From assembly GCA_030620375.1 (NCBI GenBank), contig JAUXEW010000119.1, positions 1 to 8,354 of the forward strand: a stretch of 8,354 nucleotides of DNA, written 5' to 3'. Shown here piece by piece: positions 1 through 5,700 of the stretch (positions within the stretch are counted from its first letter, which is position 1; every line of letters begins with the position of its first letter). The notes below the pieces were generated by a model. It searched no databases. It had not been told where the DNA came from and saw only the letters and a program-made list of their open reading frames with translations. The stretch comes from Desulfobacteraceae bacterium. GTDB lineage: Bacteria > Desulfobacterota > Desulfobacteria > Desulfobacterales > UBA5616. Made by a program: the position numbers and the translations under genes.

Positions 1-25
1 ATCTTTGTAATTCTTTAGCATTTCA

Positions 26-57
26 CTTGAACCCTTGAATCCTTGACCCCTTGTACC
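26..57 (+). repeat. Degenerate octamer tandem repeat, 4 units (left)
   Basis: Four consecutive 8-bp units are visible: CTTGAACC, CTTGAATC, CTTGACCC and CTTGTACC. The CTTG start is invariant and the last four bases vary. A partial fifth unit (CTC) follows. The tract is the outer part of the left inverted repeat and is matched by the tract at 8286-8317. Its function is unknown. Confidence 0.85.
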
Positions 58-62
58 CTCTG

Positions 63-136
63 GGATCACACCTGCTCAATTGGAGATAACCCACTTATTT
101 TGCCTTAATTAACACCAACTAATCGGGAGATGATCC
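63..136 (+). repeat. Imperfect palindrome core (left, 74 bp)
   Basis: The core begins GGATCA and ends TGATCC. Inside these 6-bp ends the two arms pair imperfectly, including TTGG with CCAA and TAA with TTA, with scattered single mismatches. By hand I count about 20 Watson-Crick pairs in an arm of about 27 nt. The apical loop is 19 nt here because of the CCTT insertion at 103-106. It lies immediately 3' of the last operon gene, so it would be transcribed in the 3' untranslated region. No T-tract follows the stem on the minus strand, so a classical intrinsic terminator is not supported. Confidence 0.7.
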
Positions 137-1507
137 TTATTGATAAACATAGGAATCCGCTATTTCAAGCGCCTTATCCATGATAGCGATTCCTTCGTCG
201 ATTTCACTTTTCGTGATAATCAGCGGCGGTGCCAGGGCAATTACATTGCTCGGGTTGGCGGCCATGGCGATCATTCCCAGTTCCATGATTTTTTTGGCAA
301 CCTCGAGTTTCGGGTTCATGCCGGGGATAACCTTTGCGTTTAAAGGTATCAGCGGTTCTTTTGTTTCTCTGTTTTTAACCAGCTCAAGACCGACAAACAG
401 CCCCAGACCCCGCACGTCTCCAATACAGGGATGCCGGTCTTTAAGTTCCAATGACTTTGCCAAAAGATAGTTGCCCATTTTTTCCGCGTTTTTAATTAGT
501 GCATCCTCTTCATAAACCTGGATCACACGTACTGCAGCGGCGCATGCCAGTGCGTGACCCGCATAGGTTGCACCGTGACTGAAAAACTGCTCTTTAAATT
601 TGTCACCGATCGGTTTTCTTGCAATGGCCGCGCCCAGCGGGACATAACCGCAGGTAATTCCTTTGGCCAGGGTCATTAGATCAGGAACAACATCCCAATG
701 ATCCATGGCAAACCACTTGCCGGTTCTGCCGAATCCGCTCATAACTTCATCGGCAATCATTAAAACGCCCCATTTGTCGCAGACCTTTCTTAAGGTGGGG
801 AAGTAGGTATCCGGCGGCACAATAATGCCGTTGGCGCCGGTTACGGGTTCAAAAATAATGCCCGCCACCTTTTCGCCTCCCCCTTCGAGTTCGATTACTT
901 CGTCAATGTATTTAACGCACCGCAGATCACATTCGGGGTATTGATGGCCGAACATACATCGATAGCAGTAAGGCTGAGGAACCGGAACCCATTGGGTCCC
1001 GCCCGGAATCTGGGCCCAGCCGCGCGGATCTCCGACAGACAACGTCATGGACGCGGCGGTTCCCCCATGGTATGAGCGATATCGGGATAATATTTTCTGC
1101 CGGCCGGTATATTGATGGCAAATCTTGACAGCCGCCTCGTTTGCTTCGGTTCCGCCAAGGGTAAAAAATGTACGAGACAGATCGCCGGGCGTGATATCCG
1201 CGAGTATTTTGGATAGAAGCGCCCGGGGTTTGGTTGAAAAAACAGGGGCAAATGAGCAAAGCGTTTGGGCTTGCTCACAAATGGCATCCACTACCCGCTG
1301 GTCTTGATGTCCGATGTTGTGGCTCACAAAACAGGAAGAGAAATCTAAAAACTGCTTTCCGTTTTCATCCCGGAACCGAACCCCTTTTGCCGATACAATG
1401 CGTTTGGGCGATTCCGTGGGTTGATAAGACCATGAATGAAAAATGTGGTCGACTTCGTATTGATCCAGATCTTCTTTAACCGTTGAAATATTTTTTAAAT
1501 CCGTCAT
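137..1507 (-). CDS. Class III PLP-dependent aminotransferase
   Basis: This is a fold-type I, class III aminotransferase of 456 aa, a normal full length for the family. It would transfer an amino group from an amino acid or amine to a keto acceptor in the cytoplasm. Visible motifs are the GGTEANEAA phosphate-binding segment (about 118-126), SYHGGT (145-150), IADEVMSGFGRTG (251-263, with Asp253 contacting the PLP nitrogen) and AKGIT with the Schiff-base Lys282. A four-cysteine segment, C-x2-C-x8-C-x3-C (Cys181, 184, 193, 197), is inserted between the HGGT motif and the FEPV motif. The ATG at 1507 follows a GAGG at about 1516-1519. It is the last gene of the operon, 60 bp after the CoA ligase, and its stop codon touches the left repeat. 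The substrate is uncertain: this broad family includes enzymes for beta-alanine, taurine, 4-aminobutyrate and other omega-amines. The family call is firm. Confidence 0.93.
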   Translation of the reverse strand: MTDLKNISTVKEDLDQYEVDHIFHSWSYQPTESPKRIVSAKGVRFRDENGKQFLDFSSCFVSHNIGHQDQRVVDAICEQAQTLCSFAPVFSTKPRALLSKILADITPGDLSRTFFTLGGTEANEAAVKICHQYTGRQKILSRYRSYHGGTAASMTLSVGDPRGWAQIPGGTQWVPVPQPYCYRCMFGHQYPECDLRCVKYIDEVIELEGGGEKVAGIIFEPVTGANGIIVPPDTYFPTLRKVCDKWGVLMIADEVMSGFGRTGKWFAMDHWDVVPDLMTLAKGITCGYVPLGAAIARKPIGDKFKEQFFSHGATYAGHALACAAAVRVIQVYEEDALIKNAEKMGNYLLAKSLELKDRHPCIGDVRGLGLFVGLELVKNRETKEPLIPLNAKVIPGMNPKLEVAKKIMELGMIAMAANPSNVIALAPPLIITKSEIDEGIAIMDKALEIADSYVYQ

Positions 1508-1567
1508 ATCTGTTGCCTCATCAATGTTGTTAAATTTGATTTTTTTTGCCTCGCTGATATCCTCTTT

Positions 1568-3091
1568 TTACGATTCGATATGATACTCATCCCGGAGTTT
1601 CAATCGCTGAATTTTACCTGAAGGCCCTTTTGGAAGATCATTCATGATTTTTATAATCCGGGGCGTTTTAAATTCGCCTAAATGAGTTTTGCAAAACTGT
1701 TGCAATTCTTCTTCAGTGGCGGTGCAACCGGCTTTGAGAACCACGCAAGCCAGGATGTCTTCCCCGTATGATTCGTCAGGAATTCCCACTGCGGCTGCGT
1801 CATGCACTTTAGGGTGTTTATAGAGAACTTCATCGATTTCTTTGGGAGCGATGTTTTCTCCGCCTTTTATAATAATTTCCTTTATCCGGCCCGTTACAAA
1901 AAGAAAGCCGTCTTCGTCCATGTATCCTAAATCGCCGGAATAAAGCCATCCGTCAGGTGTGAGGGTTTTCTTGGTCTTTTCCGGGTTTTTATAATAATAT
2001 TGCATGACGTTATCGCCCCGAATCATGATTTCTCCCTGGGTATGGCACTCGACCTCGTTGCCGGCTTTATCCACGATTTTGATTTCATTTCCCACAGCGA
2101 TTCCCGGTGACCCGTACTTTCTTTTCGATGGATCCATGGGGTTTGAACAAATGGGCGCCGCTGTTTCCGTTAGTCCCATGGTCTCAATGATGGGAATGTG
2201 AAACTTTTCTTCAAAGACCTTATGAAGCGACGGCGGTAGAGGAGCGGATGCGGACCGGCCGAAGCGAAGCTGATCAAGATCGAGGTGGTTCTCCTTCAAA
2301 TCCGTGGCATTGCAAAGATAAGAAATGATGGTCGGTACCACACTAAACCAGGTGCAGCCATACGCCGATAGCAATTCCCAGAAATGTGTCGCACTAAATT
2401 TGTGAGGCATAACCACACTGCCTCCGCTGACTAAAGGTGCGATAAGCGATACGATTTCGCCGTTTATATGATACAACGGCAGGGAACAAAGAGCCCGGTC
2501 ATTAATATCCAGTCCATGAGCCTGGGTGGTATACTGACCTCCTGCGATCAGATTTTTGTGAGAGAGAATGACACCGCTCGGAAGACCGGTCGTGCCGGAT
2601 GTATACAACAAAAGCCCTTCATCGTCTTCATGAATATCCGGAAGAAAATCGGCGGGCAGGTTCTCGTCGGATTGGATCGTTCTTTCAGCATCGATATCAA
2701 CACAGATGAGTTTAAATTCCCTATTGATTTTTCGGGTTGCAGACTTTAATTTTTCCGATTGGTCTTCAGTAAAGAAAATAAGCGTGGTGTCCGAATGATC
2801 CAATAGATATTCTAGTTGAGCCGGATGGGCTCGCAGATTTAACGGGGCTGCGATAAAACCCGAGTAGACGGTTCCGAGAAAAATCTTTACGGTTTGATAG
2901 TCGTTCCCCATCAGAAAGGAAACTTTATCCCCTTTTGTTAGACCGAAATTCATCAACTGTTTGCCAAAGGCAATGCAATCTTCCTTTAACTGCTTATACG
3001 TTAAATTCAAATCGGTTTCAGGCGCTATCAGGAAGACTTTATCCGGCGTCTGTTCTGCTCTCTGATTTATAAAATGAGTAACGGTACGCAT
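1568..3091 (-). CDS. AMP-forming acyl-CoA synthetase/ligase (ANL superfamily)
   Basis: This 507-aa protein belongs to the acyl-CoA synthetase family, which activates a carboxylic acid with ATP to an acyl-adenylate and then forms the CoA thioester. Motifs in order are the P-loop TSGTTG (164-169), ETMGLTETAA (303-312), YSGDLGY (384-390), the hinge and GRIKEIIIKGGENI (401-414), and the C-terminal GPSGKIQR with the catalytic Lys493. The P-loop reads TSGTTGLPSG, with Ser172 where the family usually has Lys (PKG). Lys493 and the rest of the core look intact, so it is probably active. There is no signal peptide or membrane segment. The ATG at 3091 has no clear Shine-Dalgarno sequence within 20 nt, and the gene starts 36 bp after the gamma subunit stop, so translation may be weaker than for its neighbours. 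Medium- or branched-chain, dicarboxylic or aromatic acids are all possible substrates. Confidence 0.93.
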   Translation of the reverse strand: MRTVTHFINQRAEQTPDKVFLIAPETDLNLTYKQLKEDCIAFGKQLMNFGLTKGDKVSFLMGNDYQTVKIFLGTVYSGFIAAPLNLRAHPAQLEYLLDHSDTTLIFFTEDQSEKLKSATRKINREFKLICVDIDAERTIQSDENLPADFLPDIHEDDEGLLLYTSGTTGLPSGVILSHKNLIAGGQYTTQAHGLDINDRALCSLPLYHINGEIVSLIAPLVSGGSVVMPHKFSATHFWELLSAYGCTWFSVVPTIISYLCNATDLKENHLDLDQLRFGRSASAPLPPSLHKVFEEKFHIPIIETMGLTETAAPICSNPMDPSKRKYGSPGIAVGNEIKIVDKAGNEVECHTQGEIMIRGDNVMQYYYKNPEKTKKTLTPDGWLYSGDLGYMDEDGFLFVTGRIKEIIIKGGENIAPKEIDEVLYKHPKVHDAAAVGIPDESYGEDILACVVLKAGCTATEEELQQFCKTHLGEFKTPRIIKIMNDLPKGPSGKIQRLKLRDEYHIES

Positions 3092-3127
3092 AAAATAAGG
3101 ATTACGGATTAAGCAAAAAAGCTATCC

Positions 3128-3661
3128 CTAAAAAGTATAGTCATATCCGATTTGAAAGGCTTTTTTATTGTTTTCATGGAATTTTGGGATAATTTTCAAA
3201 ATACTGTCCAACACCATATCTTTATCCAACACATCAATGATCTTGGCAACAACACCTAAGACCAGGGTATTGGCAAACAGCGGTTTGTCGAAGTTCTCCA
3301 TTGATAGCGTTTTCGCAGGGAATGCTTTTTGGGTACAGTTCAGAGTTTCGTCGATTTTTTCAACAAGCGCCGGATCGTAAAGGATAATGCCGTCGTTCGG
3401 AACCGTATCCTTAAATCGTTCATATGCTGCGCTGGATAAGGCGATGAAGTAGTCCGGGGATTCGCATATGGGACTGTCTATGGCGTCTTTCGAAAGGACA
3501 ACCTGGCTTCTCACATATCCGCCGCGCATCTCGGTTCCATGACTTTTCAACATGGCCACACGCAGCCCTTGTTTGACGCCCGCTTCTCCCACAATCTGGC
3601 CTAACCTCACTACGCCTTGTCCGCCGAATCCGCTGGCAACGATTTCTATTCGATCTTTCAT
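3128..3661 (-). CDS. 2-oxoacid:acceptor oxidoreductase, gamma subunit (KorC/VorC-like)
   Basis: This 177-aa protein is the gamma subunit of a 2-oxoacid:ferredoxin oxidoreductase, at the usual length for a stand-alone gamma chain. It shows the N-terminal GFGGQGV motif (11-17) and the HGTEMRGGYVRSQVVLS segment (41-57), the counterpart of the conserved PEMRGG region that helps bind CoA in this family. It would act only in a complex with the alpha and beta chains encoded just upstream. Its ATG overlaps the beta stop in an ATGA tetranucleotide (3658-3661), implying translational coupling. An AGGAGG lies 11 nt upstream of the start, inside the beta gene. No iron-sulfur motif is seen here. Confidence 0.93.
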   Translation of the reverse strand: MKDRIEIVASGFGGQGVVRLGQIVGEAGVKQGLRVAMLKSHGTEMRGGYVRSQVVLSKDAIDSPICESPDYFIALSSAAYERFKDTVPNDGIILYDPALVEKIDETLNCTQKAFPAKTLSMENFDKPLFANTLVLGVVAKIIDVLDKDMVLDSILKIIPKFHENNKKAFQIGYDYTF

Positions 3662-4506
3662 AGCGTTCCCGTCCTCCTTATTTTTTCTACGGTTTCATGG
3701 ATCAGCCGGGAGAATTCCGGTCTTGAATTGCTTGCGTCGTGATAAATACCGGTAACCCAAATCGTATCGTCTTTTTCCTGGCCCATTGGAGCGGCATGGT
3801 TTTTGATCCAGTTAAAAATTTTAACCGGGTCCCGTGATCCCAGTTCCTTGGACGCAAAGTTGGTCGGACAAGGGAAGGTCATGTGGACCAGGGAAAAGCC
3901 CTTGTTTAAGATGGCCTTTTTGACGGTATCGACGGCCCATGCGCCGTCCATGGAAACATGACGCGCGAGAAAGGTAGCGCCTGCTCCTTTTAGGATGTGC
4001 AGGACGTCCATACCTTCGCTCATTAAGTTATGCTCGAACATTCCGTATGGACTGCTGTCGGTCTTGCTTCCCTGGGGAGTGGTCCATCCGTACTGGCCGC
4101 CGGTGGACTGGTAACCGAGATTGTCGTTGACGATCACGGTCATGTCGGCGTTGGACCGGGCCGCATGGATCAGGTGATTCAAACCGATGCCGAATGCATC
4201 GCCGTCTCCGACCGTCAGGATCAGCTCCTTATTCGGCGGTAATACCACGCGAAGACCTCGGGCAATGGCATATATCCTGCCGTGGGTGCCGGCAACGCCG
4301 TCGCCTTTCCAGGTCCCGAATGTCTGTCTTCCGGCACACCCGATGGAGGTGCCCCATATAATATCCTCGACAGCCAGTTTGAGTTCTTTTATGGCCTGTA
4401 TGACAATCTTATGATTCATTCCCAAACCGCAGCCTGCACAGGCCGTGCTGGGAATTTTCCTTGACCTTAAATATGCCGATGATATATCGCTTGATTTGTA
4501 TTCCAT
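3658..4506 (-). CDS. 2-oxoacid:acceptor oxidoreductase, beta subunit (KorB-like, TPP-binding)
   Basis: This 282-aa protein is the thiamine diphosphate-binding beta chain, at full family length. GDGD (100-103), the helix with NHLIHAARSN (110-119) and the N-D-N (127-129) form the TPP/Mg site. It is followed by TGGQ (135-138) and TTPQG (142-146). Four cysteines, Cys23 and Cys26 (CAGCG), Cys57 (SIGCAG) and Cys213 (FPCPTNF), occupy the places of the single [4Fe-4S] cluster ligands known in two-subunit archaeal enzymes. The segment before TGGQ reads YQS where the family usually has YGM. The ATG at 4506 directly follows the alpha stop with no gap. With alpha and gamma it would catalyse 2-oxoacid + CoA to acyl-CoA + CO2 with reduction of an electron carrier. 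The actual 2-oxoacid is not determined. Confidence 0.94.
   Translation of the reverse strand: MEYKSSDISSAYLRSRKIPSTACAGCGLGMNHKIVIQAIKELKLAVEDIIWGTSIGCAGRQTFGTWKGDGVAGTHGRIYAIARGLRVVLPPNKELILTVGDGDAFGIGLNHLIHAARSNADMTVIVNDNLGYQSTGGQYGWTTPQGSKTDSSPYGMFEHNLMSEGMDVLHILKGAGATFLARHVSMDGAWAVDTVKKAILNKGFSLVHMTFPCPTNFASKELGSRDPVKIFNWIKNHAAPMGQEKDDTIWVTGIYHDASNSRPEFSRLIHETVEKIRRTGTL
3673..3678 (-). promoter_or_regulatory. Ribosome binding site of the gamma subunit
   Basis: AGGAGG on the minus strand sits inside the 3' end of the beta gene, 11 nt before the gamma ATG. It supports the start at 3661 despite the slightly long spacing. Confidence 0.7.
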
Positions 4507-5682
4507 TTACCATGCCTCCACTTCCCAACCGATACGTTGAAGGGGTTGGCCTTTAAGGATTTTTTCAAAAGTTTCCGTTAATCTCGGAACCGTTGGCAAA
4601 TCACCGCAGGTTCCCAAAAAGTGAACATCGGAATCCTTTGGGGCGGCTCTTTGCACTTCCCGGACCAGTTCGCCGTCCCAGTTTAATTCCACAACAAGGT
4701 ATTTGGTATTCAATGAAAAGTGTTCGTCGGGAAACGGCCAAAGATTAATAAGTCGAAGCGCTCCGACCTTTAACCCGTTGCTGCGTGCTTTTTTAACGGC
4801 CGTGTTGACTACCCGCGAAGGGGTTCCGTATGACACCACAACCAGATCCGGATCATCGTCCATATGGACTTTTTCATAAAGATGATTAAAAATGTGACGG
4901 TTGTTACGGACCTTGTAGATCAGGCGATACGCATGTTTATGATGGGCCTCGACTTCCTCGATATCGTATCCTTCTTCCGTGGGGGTCCAGTCGGAGCAAA
5001 GTGCTCCGGTATTTTGGCCCAGCACCACGGGCGGGATGTCCAGTTCGTCCGTTACCGGATAGAAATCCGGTCCTTGATGGATTTTCCTCGGCCAGACCCT
5101 GAACCCCATTTCCTTCATTTCAGCATCATTTTCCGGAACGCTGATATCCTCAAACCCGTCGGTTATCAATTGATCCGCCAGTACGGACACCGGCATCCGG
5201 AATCTTTCCGATAGATAAAATGCTTCAACCGTCATGGCCATACATTCCTGGGCGGAATTGGGAGCCAGACAGATCGTCTCAAAATTGCCGCCATGGGTAG
5301 GATACCGCATTAAATAGAATTCACCCTGTCCGGGCGCTCCGGTTATACCGCTTACCGGGCCCACCCGTCCGGAATTGAGAACCACAACCGGGCATTCGCA
5401 CCCCAGTGCCCAACCATAAGGATCTGCATAAAGAATAAAGCCGGGTCCGGAGGTGGCGGTCATGGCCTTATAGCCGCCAAGGGAGGCGCCGATGCACAGA
5501 TGCATGGCGGCACATTCATCTTCGGCCTGCAAATAAATGCCACCTTCTTGCGGCAGTCGAAGACTCATGGCTTCGGCCAGTTCCGTTGCCGGCGTAATGG
5601 GGTATCCGGCAAAAAATCTGCAACCGACCAAAATCGCCCCTTCGGTAATCGCAAAATTGCCGGTTTCAAGAAATCTTTTCAT
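4507..5682 (-). CDS. 2-oxoacid:acceptor oxidoreductase, alpha subunit (KorA-like)
   Basis: This 391-aa protein is the alpha chain of a multi-subunit 2-oxoacid oxidoreductase. The N-terminal pyrimidine-binding domain carries GYPITPATE (26-34), the acidic EDE (54-56) with the glutamate that activates TPP, and TATSGPG (75-81). The C-terminal half has the transketolase-like domain II signatures YGTPSR (285-290) and ALRLINLWPFPDE (308-320). It has the domain order of KorA/VorB-type chains and lacks the fused gamma domain seen in IorA or in single-chain pyruvate enzymes. The ATG at 5682 is preceded by AGGAGG with 9 nt spacing, one of the strongest ribosome sites in the operon. It lies 18 bp after the FAD protein stop. 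2-oxoglutarate, branched-chain or aromatic 2-oxoacids are all plausible. Confidence 0.94.
   Translation of the reverse strand: MKRFLETGNFAITEGAILVGCRFFAGYPITPATELAEAMSLRLPQEGGIYLQAEDECAAMHLCIGASLGGYKAMTATSGPGFILYADPYGWALGCECPVVVLNSGRVGPVSGITGAPGQGEFYLMRYPTHGGNFETICLAPNSAQECMAMTVEAFYLSERFRMPVSVLADQLITDGFEDISVPENDAEMKEMGFRVWPRKIHQGPDFYPVTDELDIPPVVLGQNTGALCSDWTPTEEGYDIEEVEAHHKHAYRLIYKVRNNRHIFNHLYEKVHMDDDPDLVVVSYGTPSRVVNTAVKKARSNGLKVGALRLINLWPFPDEHFSLNTKYLVVELNWDGELVREVQRAAPKDSDVHFLGTCGDLPTVPRLTETFEKILKGQPLQRIGWEVEAW
4515..4519 (-). promoter_or_regulatory. Ribosome binding site of the beta subunit
   Basis: GGAGG on the minus strand lies 8 nt before the beta ATG, within the last codons of alpha. 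Together with the TAAATG junction it suggests that ribosomes finishing alpha reinitiate on beta. Confidence 0.75.
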
Positions 5683-5691
5683 ATTTAAAAA

Positions 5692-5697
5692 CCTCCT
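5692..5697 (-). promoter_or_regulatory. Ribosome binding site of the alpha subunit
   Basis: AGGAGG on the minus strand lies 9 nt before the ATG at 5682, in the 18-bp gap after the FAD oxidoreductase. It fixes the alpha start. Confidence 0.8.
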
Positions 5698-5700
5698 TTT

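Larger units (their letters stand above)
19..137 (+). repeat. Left copy of the inverted repeat that brackets the operon
   Basis: This block is the inverted counterpart of 8210-8324. Positions 19-62 match the complement of 8281-8324 with 4 mismatches in 44. Positions 63-136 match the complement of 8211-8280 exactly, apart from a 4-nt CCTT insertion at 103-106. The outer part is an 8-bp tandem tract and the inner part an imperfect palindrome. The inner boundary, T137, is the last base of the aminotransferase stop codon read on the minus strand, so the repeat begins where the gene ends. No open reading frame or transposase is associated with it. It may be a dispersed intergenic repeat, a miniature element or the scar of a larger mobile unit; the sequence does not decide between these. 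Confidence 0.9.

Noticed and set aside
26..57. CRISPR-like repeat array
   Set aside because: The units are 8 bp and contiguous without spacers, and no cas genes are present.
63..136. Integron attC site
   Set aside because: The imperfect hairpin is reminiscent of attC, but I see no GTTRRRY/RYYYAAC core sites and no integrase or cassette array.
63..136. Rho-independent terminator of the operon
   Set aside because: The stem is AT-rich and interrupted, and no run of T follows it on the transcribed strand.
1508..1567. Internal promoter or terminator between the CoA ligase and aminotransferase
   Set aside because: The 60-bp gap contains an A-tract on the coding strand but no stem followed by T residues and no convincing -35/-10 pair.
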